DNA from: Negativicutes bacterium
GTDB taxonomy: Bacteria > Bacillota_C > Negativicutes > Sporomusales_B > JARLHX01
Assembly: GCA_031292015.1 (NCBI GenBank)
Contig: JARLHY010000082.1
Location: forward strand, 1-43,844
DNA: 43,844 nucleotides
Reading direction: 5' to 3'
In this document: positions 1-9,155 of the stretch, piece after piece
Layout: each line of letters begins with the position of its first letter
Numbering within the stretch: the stretch's first letter is position 1
Notes under the pieces: generated by a model
Databases searched by the model: none
What the model was told of the DNA's origin: nothing
What the model saw: only the letters and a program-made list of their open reading frames with translations
Translations under genes and position numbers: made by a program

Positions 1-1348
1 CCGCGCTCTCCAGCGAAAGGAGCTTTTTCTCCCGGACGAAAAGGCCCAGGACTCGTACGAAGGTCCCGTAAGAACGGGGATGGGGCACCGAATTCTTATA
101 CTGCTCGGCGTTATAAGCATAGCCGTCACTGGCCACCCTCACGTCAGGACTTTTCATAATGGTTTCCAGGTCGGTTTCGCCCAGCGAGAAATACACTGCG
201 TTGACCTTGCCCCGTTCCTCGGCCAGCAGGCGGATGGCCGCCTCTTCCGCAGATAGCTGCCACAGGCCGGCGGCGTCCGCCAGGGTTCGGCCGCACAGAT
301 CTTGGTTGCGGGGGCTGCCGGTGGAGGCGATCTGGATATTGGCAGCGCCGCCTCGGACGTCGATCTCGGCGGCGATCTCCCGCCGCAGGCGCTCGGCCAG
401 CCCGGGGTCGGTCAGCCGCTCCAGCATCTTTTCCCGGCCGCCGTCCTGGACCCAGCCGGGCAGGAGGGCTGACAGGCCGGTAGAGGTGGCCTGGTACGGA
501 TACTGGTCGGCCCAGATGTCGACCCCCTCGGACCGGGCTTCCTCCAGCCGGGCCAGCGCCTTGGCGCCGCCGCCCCAGAAGGGACGGCCGATGGCCTTGA
601 GGTGGGAAACCTCCGCCCGCAGGCCGCAGACTCGAGCGATATGGATAGCCTCCTCCACCGCCGCCTGGAGAGTGGCGCTCTCGCCCCGCAGATGGCTGGT
701 GTAAAGGGCCCCGTATCGGGTCAAAATATGGCCGAGAGCCACCAGTTACTCGGTCTTTGCGTAGCTGCCCGGCGGATAGATCAGCCCTGTGGACATTCCC
801 CAGGCGCCCTGTCGCAGATTCTCGGCCAGCAGTTCTTCCATGTTGGCCAGCTCCGCCGCCGCGGGCAGGCGGTCCGCCGAGCCCATCGCCGCGATCCGCA
901 GCGAGCCGTGGCCCACCAGCGGTGCGATGTTCAGGGTCGGCCGCGCCTTTTGCACAGCTGCGGCGAAGCCGGCGAAATCCGTCCAGTCAACGTCGCCGCC
1001 GCCTTCACCTTCCAGTGTGCCGAAATAACTTTCCAGTTCGCTCCGGTGTTCCGGGGTGAGCGGAAAAGGCCCGATGCCGCAGTTGCCGACCACCTCGGTG
1101 GTCACCCCCTGCCGGAGCTTGCTGTCCGCCGTCGGCGTGGCGATAATCGTCCGGTCGCTGTGACTGTGGAGGTCGATAAACCCGGGGGCTACCGCCAGGC
1201 CACGGGCGTCGATCACCCGCAGGGCCTCGCCGGCCAGGGCGGGGCCTACTGCCGCGATTCTGTCCTTGTCGATGGCGATGTCGGCCGTCTCTCCCGGAGT
1301 CCCCGAACCGTCGATCACCAGTCCGTTTTTGATGAGCAGTGAATACAA
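1..1348 (-). pseudogene. N-acyl-D-amino-acid deacylase (D-aminoacylase) family gene, interrupted by one in-frame TAA and running off the window edge
   Basis: The 200-codon first part starts at a TTG (1346-1348) preceded by an AGGGGG ribosome-binding site. It carries the amidohydrolase N-terminus, including a metal-binding FIDLHSHSD motif and a VVGNCG stretch typical of D-aminoacylases. The frame meets TAA at 746-748, just after GSYAKTE. I translated on from 745 to position 1: the same frame stays fully open and continues the family sequence (LVALGHILTRYG, then SHLRGES, AEVSHLKAIG, DQYPYQATS, VASDG). The break is therefore one nonsense codon, probably GAA to TAA, because family members commonly read TEELV here. 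The family hydrolyses N-acyl-D-amino acids or related cyclic amides in the cytoplasm. It may be a young pseudogene, a sequencing error or a strain-specific mutation. The 3' end lies outside the window. Confidence 0.85.
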
Positions 1349-1588
1349 CTCAATTCCCCCTATACAGATAAATCCAGCAAAAGGAGCGCGGCTTCGCCTT
1401 GCCTCCGTCTGCCGGACTGCATCTTTGCATTATTTTTTGTAACTATTCGGTAAAACAGTCGCTATTCCTGTTATCTGCGGAAAAATTTCCGGTCCGGGAC
1501 GAAGGAGGCGGTAACCGGAGCTAGAATATATTGGAATAGGCAGTAAAAACCATTTACTAGTTTTAGTCATAAACAAGGAGGGACCCAA

Positions 1589-2608
1589 ATGAATTACCGG
1601 GTATTTGGCAAAACCGGGCTGAAGGTGTCCGAGCTGGGGTTTGGCGGGATTCCGATTTTGAGGCTGGAGACCGATGAAGCGGTCCGCATTCTCCGGCACG
1701 CTTACGACAGAGGGATTACGTTTTATGATACCGCCAATGCTTACAAGGACAGCGAGAACAAGATGGGCATCGCCTTTGAGGGCATGCGGGACAAAGTCGT
1801 AATCGCCACCAAGACCCTGAAACGGGATGCTAAAGGCGCGGCCGAGCATCTGGAAAACAGCCTGAAGATGCTGCGGACCGATTATATCGACCTGTATCAG
1901 CTCCATCAGGTCGCCCAGGAAAAAGACTGGGAAACCATCACCGGCCCGGGCGGAGCGATGGAAGTGGTCGTCAAGGCTCAGCGCGAAGGCAAGATCCGCT
2001 ATATCGGGGTTACCTCCCACAGCCTGCCGATGGCCATCAAGCTGATTAACACCGGGCTTTTTACCTCGATTCAGTTTCCTTTCAATTTCATTGAGACCGA
2101 GGCCACAGAGCTGCACGCCGTAGCCCGCAGTCTCAATCTCGGCATCCTGGGCATGAAGCCTTTCGCCGGCGGTGTCATCGACAACGCCGAGCTGGCCTTC
2201 AAATATTTGCGGCAGTATCCCGACGCTCTTGCTATCCCCGGCTATGATTCGGTGGAAGCAGTGGACGGCGTTGTCGCCATCTACGACCGGCCGAATGTCG
2301 TTAATGATGCCGACCTTCGGCAAATGGACGAATACCGGGCCCGGCTCGGCAAGCAGTTCTGCCGCCGCTGTGAATATTGTCAGCCCTGTCCCAGCGGGGT
2401 CATGATTACCCCGGCGATGGGCTATCCGGTCATTGCCCACCGCATGTCGACCAAGGTATCGGTTCCCTGGTCCCAAAATGCGATGGAGTCCACGCAAAAA
2501 TGTATCGAGTGCGGGTTGTGCGTGACCCGTTGCCCTTATGAGCTGCCGATTCCGGAAATACTGAAAAAGAACTACGATCTATGGGAGAAACACCGCGCGA
2601 CCCTCTGA
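1589..2608 (+). CDS. Aldo/keto reductase with C-terminal ferredoxin-type Fe-S domain
   Basis: This 339-residue protein has an N-terminal aldo/keto reductase barrel (about 1-250) with the expected catalytic tetrad: Asp47 and Tyr52 in FYDTANAY, Lys75 and His106. A C-terminal domain carries two cysteine groups, C258-x2-C261-x2-C264-x2-C267 and C305-x2-C308-x2-C311-x3-C315, enough to bind two [4Fe-4S] clusters. The ATG follows an AAGGAGGG site at good spacing. This architecture is common in anaerobes; members are predicted oxidoreductases in which ferredoxin may replace or supplement NADPH, but the substrate cannot be told from sequence. The gene is divergent from the broken D-aminoacylase gene and is followed 40 bp later by a secreted-protein gene. 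A second protein of the same architecture is encoded at 19208-20170. Confidence 0.93.
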   Translation: MNYRVFGKTGLKVSELGFGGIPILRLETDEAVRILRHAYDRGITFYDTANAYKDSENKMGIAFEGMRDKVVIATKTLKRDAKGAAEHLENSLKMLRTDYIDLYQLHQVAQEKDWETITGPGGAMEVVVKAQREGKIRYIGVTSHSLPMAIKLINTGLFTSIQFPFNFIETEATELHAVARSLNLGILGMKPFAGGVIDNAELAFKYLRQYPDALAIPGYDSVEAVDGVVAIYDRPNVVNDADLRQMDEYRARLGKQFCRRCEYCQPCPSGVMITPAMGYPVIAHRMSTKVSVPWSQNAMESTQKCIECGLCVTRCPYELPIPEILKKNYDLWEKHRATL

Positions 2609-2648
2609 TTCAAACTGAAATCATCTTCGCAAAAAGGAGGAATCGGCG

Positions 2649-3368
2649 GTGGGAAATATTCTGCGGGGCTTTGTGCCGAAGGCGGTGCTGCTGATTTTCG
2701 GCCTGTTCCTGCTGACCGCGACCGGTTACTGCGCCGAAGGGGCTGAACCGGCCAAAGACTGGAGCGTGCCGATGTTCGGCGTCTTCAAGGTGCCGCAGGA
2801 GTTTCAGGCGGCTGAAGTTAAGGGACTGAAGGAACTGGTCCAGCAGCAAAAAGACAATGTCCGCCTGAAACTGGACGTAAGCGCCAAGGGCGATGCATTC
2901 GACAGGGTCGACATAGCCGTCTACCAGCTGACCATGAACGACGGACAGGCATATCGCCAGGCCTGGCTGCTTGCTGTCAGGGACCGCCAGGTGACCGCCC
3001 AGATCGGTGACCTTCTCACCGGACCCAATCCTGAGGAAAAAATCAGGGCGATATTGTTGCAGGACTCGATGATCCGCAGTCTGGAAAAAATCAGCTATAG
3101 CGACCCGAAAACCGGAATCGGCTTCAAGGTGCTGGAACTGTCGCCCCTTGAATTCACCAGCCCCGGCGGGACTCCGGTCCTTGCCGGCGGTATCCGGGCC
3201 CTGGTCAAGAACGGCGATTTCCTGTTCCCCTTTTTCGCCAAAGGCTATGTCTTTGCAGTGGACAAGCACCTGGCGGGGCTTTTTTGCATCACCTATGACA
3301 GCGAACGGCAGTACTGGAACGAAGTCATGGGCAGCATCGTCGACAGTATGGAGCTGAAGACAAATTAG
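2649..3368 (+). CDS. Secreted protein of unknown function
   Basis: This 239-residue protein starts at GTG, eight bases after AAAGGAGG. Residues 1-29 form a clear signal peptide: a basic start, a hydrophobic core (VLLIFGLFLLTATG) and a likely cleavage after CA at residue 29. The mature part is a mixed alpha/beta sequence with no motif I recognise, no further membrane segment and no cell-wall anchor. The last third includes a hydrophobic stretch (GDFLFPFFAKGYVFAV) that looks like buried strands. The protein is likely exported and soluble. It lies between the aldo/keto reductase and sfsA, all in the same direction, but nothing links their functions. Confidence 0.8.
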   Translation: MGNILRGFVPKAVLLIFGLFLLTATGYCAEGAEPAKDWSVPMFGVFKVPQEFQAAEVKGLKELVQQQKDNVRLKLDVSAKGDAFDRVDIAVYQLTMNDGQAYRQAWLLAVRDRQVTAQIGDLLTGPNPEEKIRAILLQDSMIRSLEKISYSDPKTGIGFKVLELSPLEFTSPGGTPVLAGGIRALVKNGDFLFPFFAKGYVFAVDKHLAGLFCITYDSERQYWNEVMGSIVDSMELKTN

Positions 3369-3404
3369 CGCGGCCTGCTCCGCCGCGGCAAGAGGCAGCA
3401 CTAT

Positions 3405-4091
3405 ATGCACTACCATAACGTAATTCCCGCCGTCTTCCTCGAACGCGTCAACCGCTTTATCGCCCGGGTCCTCATCGCCGGTGATGAGACCCGGGTTCAT
3501 GTGCGCAACACCGGCCGCTGCAGGGAACTGCTGGTGCCCGGCGCCGCCGTCCTGATCGAGGCCAGTCCCCGTCCGGAACGAAAAACCGCCTGGACTCTGA
3601 TCGCCGTGTACAAAGGTGACCGGCTGGTGAACATCGATTCCCTGGCCCCCAACCGGCTGGTGTTCGACGCTCTGCTGGACGGCGGCCTGCCTTCCGTCGG
3701 CCGGGTCGACTCGGCCCGCAGGGAAGTCACCTACGGCCGGTCGCGTTTTGACCTTTACTTTGAGACCGGTGGCCGGGGCGGCTTTATCGAAGTCAAAGGC
3801 GTTACCCTGGAGCGGGACGGCCTGGCACTCTTCCCTGATGCCCCCACCGGCAGAGGCGCCCGGCACATCGCCGAACTCATCACCGCCGCCGCACAAGGGT
3901 ACTCGGCCTACATCATCTTCGTCATCCAGATGAAAGGCGTCAGCCGCTTCACCGCCAACGCCGCCACCGACCCGGCCTTCGCTGCGGCCCTGAAGCTTGC
4001 CGCCAGGCAGGGAGTCGGCGTTTTGGCCTACGACTCGCTGGTGGCGCCGGGGGAAACCCATCTTGGCGATCCGGTGCCGGTTGTATTGTAG
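3405..4091 (+). CDS. sfsA: Sugar fermentation stimulation protein SfsA
   Basis: The 228-residue product matches SfsA along its length: an N-terminal OB-like part with HVRNTGRCRELL and PNRLVFDALL, and a C-terminal PD-(D/E)xK nuclease-like core with SRFDLYFE followed by FIEVKGVTLE, then FPDAPTGRGARH. SfsA proteins bind nucleic acid and are annotated as DNA/RNA nucleases or regulators of sugar fermentation; the cellular role is not well settled. The ATG has only a modest GAGG ribosome-binding site. A 14-bp perfect hairpin terminator follows at 4152-4193, closing this plus-strand run. Confidence 0.92.
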   Translation: MHYHNVIPAVFLERVNRFIARVLIAGDETRVHVRNTGRCRELLVPGAAVLIEASPRPERKTAWTLIAVYKGDRLVNIDSLAPNRLVFDALLDGGLPSVGRVDSARREVTYGRSRFDLYFETGGRGGFIEVKGVTLERDGLALFPDAPTGRGARHIAELITAAAQGYSAYIIFVIQMKGVSRFTANAATDPAFAAALKLAARQGVGVLAYDSLVAPGETHLGDPVPVVL

Positions 4092-4151
4092 AGCGTGGGA
4101 ACCTTGTTTGCCCAACTGAATTTCAGAAAATAGCGATAGACCGATAAACGC

Positions 4152-4193
4152 AAAACCTCGTTGAAAAGGCCGGTGCCCCTTCAACGAGGTTTT
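4152..4193. terminator. Bidirectional intrinsic terminator between sfsA and the small membrane protein gene
   Basis: A perfect 14-bp stem (4152-4165 with 4180-4193) encloses a 14-nt loop. The stem has A-rich and T-rich ends, and TTTTTC follows on the plus strand. It sits between two convergent genes, sfsA (+) and the 4230-4415 gene (-), and should stop both transcripts. Confidence 0.93.
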
Positions 4194-4229
4194 TTCTTGT
4201 GCCATGATAATTGATATTTCGGAGTTGAA

Positions 4230-4415
4230 TTACTCGTTTGTTGGAGCCATTCCGGTTACTTGGGGATTGTTCTTAATCTCTATCTGATCCACCTTGTCGG
4301 CAATACGTTGCAGCGATTTCGAAATTCTGGACAACAGGACGAAGAAATAAATGGTGATGCCAATAGCAACAATGAACTGAAATATAAAGATACCAAAAAA
4401 AGCTCCAGGAAACAT
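4230..4415 (-). CDS. Small single-span membrane protein, unknown function
   Basis: I place the start at the ATG at 4413-4415, giving MFPGAFFGIF and 61 residues, because GGAGG lies 11 bases upstream. An in-frame TTG six codons earlier overlaps that ribosome-binding site and is less likely. Residues about 3-28 form one long hydrophobic helix. An amphipathic, charged helix follows (SRISKSLQRIADKVDQIE), and the tail is polar. No family was recognised. The AT-rich sequence between this gene and the upstream MFS gene holds a possible promoter, so it may be transcribed alone. Confidence 0.7.
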   Translation of the reverse strand: MFPGAFFGIFIFQFIVAIGITIYFFVLLSRISKSLQRIADKVDQIEIKNNPQVTGMAPTNE

Positions 4416-4463
4416 GATTTTATCAACCTCCAATCATTTATTCTATCTAAAGGCTAACCGCCT

Positions 4464-4493
4464 TGTATAATTTTGTCAAATAATCAGGTTCAA
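4464..4493 (-). promoter_or_regulatory. Possible sigma-A promoter for the small membrane protein gene
   Basis: On the minus strand, TTGAAC (4488-4493) and TATACA (4464-4469) are 18 bp apart. An inverted repeat AAGGC-5-GCCTT (4450-4464) follows the -10 box and could be an operator. This rests on similarity to the sigma-A consensus only. Confidence 0.35.
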
Positions 4494-4504
4494 ACAACAC
4501 CAAC

Positions 4505-5695
4505 CTACTTCGCTCCAGCCTCCGCGGCCGCGCGGGCCGCGCTTCCTCCCGGCAGCGGCAGCGTGAATGCCGCCAGCGAAGCCAGCACCGGCACGCAGGC
4601 GATAATCGTCAACGCCAGCGGGAGCCCGTAAGAATCGGCCAACCAGCCCAGTAGCGGGGTCGTCACCCCGCCGATACTCACCGCCAGCCCGAGGGTGACG
4701 CCTGAGGCCAGCCCCATCCGGTTCGGCAGATACTTCTGTCCCAGGACGATGACCGGGCTGAAAGGGATATAAAGGCCAAGACCGACGGGGATCAGCAGCA
4801 GCGTGGCCAATGTCACGTCATGGACGGCGACAAAGACCGCCATGATCGGCACCAGCGCCGTAAAGCCCAGGCGGATGACCCGGCGAAAGCCGTACCTGTC
4901 GGCCAGTCGCCCGCCGATCAGCGTGCCGACGGCTCCGGTAAACAGGAGCAGAGTCAGCGCTGTTCCCGCTGTGGCTTTGGACTGTCCGAAGGCGCTGATC
5001 CAGTACAGCGGCACAAAGGTAGTCAGTCCGTAGAAAATCATCGAACGGCTGAAGATGACCATCGACAGTCGGGCGAAAGCGCCCCATTCATCGACCGCCG
5101 GCGCCGTGCTTTCCGTTCCGGCCGGCTTTTTCGGACCGGTCGGCTGAAACTGCTGCAGATTCTTAGCCTGAAGCAACAGCAGAACAGCCATCGATGTCAC
5201 AGGCACGATCAGGACCAGAGTCCCTTTCAGACCCCACAGCAGCAGAGCGGCGGTCGTCAGCACCGGCCCCGCGGCGAAGCCTGCGTTGCCGCCGACGGCA
5301 AAGATGCTCACCCCGGTTCCCTTCTTTTCCCCTGAAACCCGGTTAGCCAGCCGGGCTGCGTCGGGGTGGAAGGCCGCGATTCCGATACCGCTCACCGAAA
5401 CCGCCAGGAATAGCAGCCAGTAGCTTTCGATAAAGCCGGTGCAGGCCAGCCCCAGTCCGGCCAGAAATACGCCGGTGGGCATCAGCCAGGGCCGGGGAGA
5501 ACGGTCCGCCAGATAGCCGAACAACGGCTGAACGATGGAAGAAGCGCAGGTGGAGGCGAAGACCAGCGAGGCCGCAGCCGCGTAGCTCAGGTGGTATTCG
5601 GTGATAAGGAAGGGCAGAATCGCCGGTAGGGCTCCCTGATTTACATCAGTGAAAAAATGTCCCGCCGAAAGCAGGCTCAGATATCGTTGCTTCAT
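4505..5695 (-). CDS. MFS transporter, fosmidomycin-resistance (Fsr)-like
   Basis: The frame is open well upstream, but I place the start at the ATG at 5693-5695 (MKQRYLSLLS), which has GGAGG 12 bases before it. This gives 396 residues, the normal MFS length. About twelve hydrophobic segments can be seen. The N-terminal GHFFTDVNQGALPAILPFL resembles the first helix of Fsr-type exporters, and GYLADR and GGRLADRYGFRR are the MFS loop motifs between helices 2-3 and 8-9. The central loop (QPTGPKKPAGTES) is hydrophilic. The likely role is proton-driven efflux of a small molecule; the substrate is unknown. It is divergent from the glycogen operon. Confidence 0.9.
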   Translation of the reverse strand: MKQRYLSLLSAGHFFTDVNQGALPAILPFLITEYHLSYAAAASLVFASTCASSIVQPLFGYLADRSPRPWLMPTGVFLAGLGLACTGFIESYWLLFLAVSVSGIGIAAFHPDAARLANRVSGEKKGTGVSIFAVGGNAGFAAGPVLTTAALLLWGLKGTLVLIVPVTSMAVLLLLQAKNLQQFQPTGPKKPAGTESTAPAVDEWGAFARLSMVIFSRSMIFYGLTTFVPLYWISAFGQSKATAGTALTLLLFTGAVGTLIGGRLADRYGFRRVIRLGFTALVPIMAVFVAVHDVTLATLLLIPVGLGLYIPFSPVIVLGQKYLPNRMGLASGVTLGLAVSIGGVTTPLLGWLADSYGLPLALTIIACVPVLASLAAFTLPLPGGSAARAAAEAGAK

Positions 5696-5998
5696 AGTCC
5701 GAAAGATCCTCCCCAAAACGTCAGAAATGACAAACCATAATCTACTTCTACGCACCGCCGGAAAAACCTGCAGGTCCTCCTGCACACAGGCAGTGGGGCG
5801 AAAGAGCAGACTTGGTGTTTCCCTGGCTTCCGACCCGGAAAATAGGCTTTTTTTCCTTGTCAGGGTATGATTTCTGCCCGCTCTGGGCAAATAGTAAAAG
5901 TCGGCCTTGTGCAATCTGCGCCGGAGGCTTTTCGCCCTGGCGGCGTCGTATATAAAAACCCGGGTCGACAAAGAATAAATATGTATTGGGGAAAAAGA
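5696..5998. other. Intergenic region between the divergent MFS gene and glgB
   Basis: These 303 bp contain no convincing gene. They hold a perfect palindrome ACCTGCAGGT (5766-5775), a T-rich run near 5850, a -10-like TATGAT (5866-5871) without a good -35 box, and an inverted repeat TGCCC-5-GGGCA (5875-5889) just downstream of it. The last two are where a promoter and operator for the glycogen operon might be, but neither is strong. Confidence 0.4.
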
Positions 5999-7918
5999 AT
6001 GCAGGTATTGCCGCTGAGCACCTTTGACTTGTACTTGTTCAACGAAGGTACCCATGCCCGCAGCTATCAGTTTTTGGGAGCCCACCTGACCGAAGAAAAT
6101 GGCCGGAGTGGCGTAAGGTTTGCCGTCTGGGCACCCAACGTCCGTGAAGTAAGGGTAGTGGGGGATTTCAACGACTGGCGGGGCGCAGACCATGGCCTGC
6201 GTCCGGTAGGCAGTTCCGGAATATGGTCGCTTTTCGTCGCCGGACTTGCCGCCGGGGAACTTTACAAATACGAGATCTGTCCTCATCACGGCCCGTCATT
6301 TTTGAAAGCCGACCCTTACGCTTTTGGAGCCGAGCATCCCCCGGGAACGGCGTCCAAAGTAATTGCCCTGGGGGATTTCACCTGGCAGGACGACGCGTGG
6401 CAGCAGGGCAAACGGTCCGAAGCCCTGTACAAGGGACCTGTACTGATCTACGAAGTCCATCTGGGTTCCTGGCGCCAAAAGCGGCGCGGCGAGTCACTGA
6501 CCTACCGGGAACTGGCCGATGAGCTTGTCGACTATGTCGGCGACATGGGCTACACGCATATCGAACTGCTGCCGGTGGTCGAGCATCCCTTCGGCGGTTC
6601 CTGGGGTTATCAGGCTACCGGTTATTTCGCCGCCACCAGCCGTTACGGGACCCCGCACGACTTCATGTATTTCGTCGACAAGTGCCATCAAAAAGGCATC
6701 GGCGTGATTTTGGACTGGGTTCCCGGCCATTTTTGCAAAGACAGCCACGGCCTCTATCGTTTTACCGGCGAGCCCCTGTTCGAGAGCGGCTGGCCAGAGC
6801 GGGGCGAAAACTGGCAGTGGGGTACCGCCAACTTCGATTTCGGCCGTTCCGAAGTGCAGAGCTTCCTTGTCGCCAGCGCCATGTTCTGGCTGGATGTCTA
6901 TCACATCGACGGCCTGCGGGTCGACGCCGTGGCCAACATCCTCTACCTCGACTACGGCCGGGAGGACGGCCAGTGGATACCTAACAGCTACGGCGGCAAC
7001 GGCAACATTGAGGCCATTGCTTTTTTGAAAAAACTCAACGCCACCGTATTTCGTCATCACCCGGCTACCCTGATGATCGCCGAAGAATCGACCTCCTGGC
7101 CTATGGTGACCTGGCCGACCAATGTCGGTGGCCTCGGGTTCAACTTCAAATGGAACATGGGCTGGATGAACGACATGCTCCGCTACATGAGTATGGATCC
7201 GATCTACCGCAAGTGGTGGCACAATCTGGTGACCTTCTCCTTTATGTACGCTTTCTCCGAGAACTTCATCCTGCCCTTGTCCCATGACGAGGTGGTCCAT
7301 GGCAAACGGTCCCTGCTGGAAAAAATGCCTGGTGACTACTGGCAGAAATTCGCCAATCTGCGGGTGCTGTTCGGCTATATGATGGCTCATCCTGGCAAAA
7401 AGACCTTGTTTATGGGCGGGGAGTTCGGGCATTTCATTGAATGGAACTATGAGGAAAGCCTGGACTGGCACCTGCTGGAGTACGACATGCACGCCAAGCT
7501 TCACCGCTATGTCCGCGAGCTCAACCACCTCTATCGGAGCGAAACCAGCCTGTGGCAGATCGATTACGACTGGCGCGGCTTCGAATGGATCGATCCCCAC
7601 GACTATAGCCAGAGTGTGATCACTTTTATGCGCAAGGGGGCCGATCCCGACGATTTCCTTGTGGTGGTCTGCAATTTTACCCCGGAAGTGCGTTACGACT
7701 ACAAAATCGGCGTTCCCCGGGCCGGGACTTACCAGGAAATATTCAACAGCGACCGGGAAATTTACGGAGGGTCGGGCCAGACCAATATCTTGCTGAAAGC
7801 CCAGTCGTCCGGCTGGCACAATCAGCCCTGCACCCTCAGCCTGAAACTACCGCCGCTGGCCGTGGTCTATCTGAGATGGCAGCGGTCGAAACAAGCCGCA
7901 GCGCAGTCTGTAACCTAG
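5999..7918 (+). CDS. glgB: 1,4-alpha-glucan branching enzyme GlgB
   Basis: The enzyme cuts alpha-1,4-glucan and re-attaches the piece by an alpha-1,6 bond, building branched glycogen in the cytoplasm. I chose the ATG at 5999 (MQVLPLSTFD), which has GGGG seven bases upstream and gives 639 residues, the usual length; in-frame ATGs upstream have no ribosome-binding site. An N-terminal CBM48-like domain (about 25-130) precedes the GH13 barrel. Catalytic signatures are GLRVDAV (nucleophile Asp309), MIAEES (acid Glu about 362) and LPLSHDEVVHG (Asp430). It is the first gene of the glycogen operon; glgC begins 16 bp after its stop. Confidence 0.95.
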   Translation: MQVLPLSTFDLYLFNEGTHARSYQFLGAHLTEENGRSGVRFAVWAPNVREVRVVGDFNDWRGADHGLRPVGSSGIWSLFVAGLAAGELYKYEICPHHGPSFLKADPYAFGAEHPPGTASKVIALGDFTWQDDAWQQGKRSEALYKGPVLIYEVHLGSWRQKRRGESLTYRELADELVDYVGDMGYTHIELLPVVEHPFGGSWGYQATGYFAATSRYGTPHDFMYFVDKCHQKGIGVILDWVPGHFCKDSHGLYRFTGEPLFESGWPERGENWQWGTANFDFGRSEVQSFLVASAMFWLDVYHIDGLRVDAVANILYLDYGREDGQWIPNSYGGNGNIEAIAFLKKLNATVFRHHPATLMIAEESTSWPMVTWPTNVGGLGFNFKWNMGWMNDMLRYMSMDPIYRKWWHNLVTFSFMYAFSENFILPLSHDEVVHGKRSLLEKMPGDYWQKFANLRVLFGYMMAHPGKKTLFMGGEFGHFIEWNYEESLDWHLLEYDMHAKLHRYVRELNHLYRSETSLWQIDYDWRGFEWIDPHDYSQSVITFMRKGADPDDFLVVVCNFTPEVRYDYKIGVPRAGTYQEIFNSDREIYGGSGQTNILLKAQSSGWHNQPCTLSLKLPPLAVVYLRWQRSKQAAAQSVT

Positions 7919-7934
7919 GTGAGGTGTAAAGCAT

Positions 7935-9155
7935 ATGCCGAAAAAAGAGTGTATCGCCATGATTTTGGCGGGTGGTCAGGGCAGCAGGCTCAGCATCCTT
8001 ACCAAAAACCTGGCCAAACCCGCCGTGCCCTTCGGCGGCAGGTACCGGCTCATCGACTTTACCCTGAGCAACTGCTGCAATTCCAGGCTGGACACAGTGG
8101 GGGTGCTTACCCAGTATCAGCCGCTTGTCCTCAACAGCCACATCAGCGGCAACAGGCTGTGGGGCGTCGGCGGGCAGGGCGGGGTTTTCGTTCTGCCGCC
8201 GTTTATGAAGCAGGATGGCGGCGAATGGTACAAGGGAACAGCCAACGCCATATACCAGAACATTGATTTTATCGAACAGTATCAGCCGAAATATGTTCTG
8301 GTGCTATCCGGCGACCATGTCTATAAAATGAACTACACCGAGCTGCTATCCTTTCACAAGGAACAGAAGGCCGATATTTCCATCGCCGTCCTTCCGGTTC
8401 CCTGGGAGGAAGCCAGCCGCTTCGGCATCATGAACACCGACGCCGCCGGGCGGATCACCGAGTTTGAGGAGAAGCCCCGTCAGCCGAAAAACAACCTGGC
8501 CTCGATGGGTATCTATGTCTTTAGCTGGCCGGTCCTCAAACAGCAGCTTCTGGCCGACGAACAGGACAGTGCCTCCAGTCATGACTTCGGCCGGAATGTC
8601 ATTCCCCGGATGCTGAAAGAGCGGCGAAAATTGTTCGCCTATCCGTTCCCGGGCTACTGGCGGGATGTCGGTACACTGGAAAGTCTCTGGCTGGCCAACA
8701 TGGACCTCTTGGATGACGAGCCCCCCCTGGATCTCAACGATCCCTGCTGGCCCATCTATTCCCTCGACCCGGTGCAGCCGCCGCATTACGTTACCGCTAC
8801 AGCCCAGCCCAGTCGGGCGATCATCGGCGAAGGCTGCCTGGTCAACGGAGCGGTGGATCGTTCGGTGCTGTTTTCCGGAGTACAGATCGCCGAGGGGGCG
8901 GTGGTCGCCGATTCGGTGATCATGCCTGGCGCCGTGATCGGGGCCAACACCAGGGTTTACGCGGCCATCATCGGTGCCGACGCCAGCATCGGCGACGACT
9001 GTGAAATCGGTCGCCAGCAGTCCGGCGAGATTACTGTTGTCGGTTCAGGACTATCCATTCCCCGTCGCACGGTCTTCACCGGCTGCGGCGATGATTTGGG
9101 CGGTATTGGCGTACCCGATGCCGCCGGCTGGAGGGATCTGCGATTAATCATGTAA
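7935..9155 (+). CDS. glgC: Glucose-1-phosphate adenylyltransferase, catalytic subunit GlgC
   Basis: It makes ADP-glucose from glucose-1-phosphate and ATP, the committed step of glycogen synthesis. The 406-residue protein has the nucleotide-binding start [12 protein letters not shown], then [15 protein letters not shown], the [11 protein letters not shown] and SGDHVYKM motifs, and FEEKP in the sugar-phosphate region. The C-terminal part has left-handed beta-helix hexad repeats ([12 protein letters not shown] and onward). The ATG lies eight bases after GAGGTG. Its TAA shares one base with the glgD ATG, indicating translational coupling. Together with glgD it should form the hetero-oligomeric enzyme known in Bacillota. 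Confidence 0.95.
   Translation: MPKKECIAMILAGGQGSRLSILTKNLAKPAVPFGGRYRLIDFTLSNCCNSRLDTVGVLTQYQPLVLNSHISGNRLWGVGGQGGVFVLPPFMKQDGGEWYKGTANAIYQNIDFIEQYQPKYVLVLSGDHVYKMNYTELLSFHKEQKADISIAVLPVPWEEASRFGIMNTDAAGRITEFEEKPRQPKNNLASMGIYVFSWPVLKQQLLADEQDSASSHDFGRNVIPRMLKERRKLFAYPFPGYWRDVGTLESLWLANMDLLDDEPPLDLNDPCWPIYSLDPVQPPHYVTATAQPSRAIIGEGCLVNGAVDRSVLFSGVQIAEGAVVADSVIMPGAVIGANTRVYAAIIGADASIGDDCEIGRQQSGEITVVGSGLSIPRRTVFTGCGDDLGGIGVPDAAGWRDLRLIM

Noticed and set aside
746..748. Recoding of the TAA as a sense codon in the D-aminoacylase gene
   Set aside because: TAA is not used for selenocysteine or pyrrolysine, the family has ordinary Glu here and no recoding element was seen; mutation is simpler.
159..1342. 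Plus-strand open frames of 181 and 246 codons
   Set aside because: They lie antisense to the D-aminoacylase gene, have no good ribosome-binding site and no family-like sequence; GC-rich codon bias leaves such frames open.
5696..6289. N-terminal extension of the MFS protein to 594 residues
   Set aside because: The extension overlaps the glgB start, has no MFS-like sequence, and the internal ATG at 5695 has a good ribosome-binding site and gives normal length.
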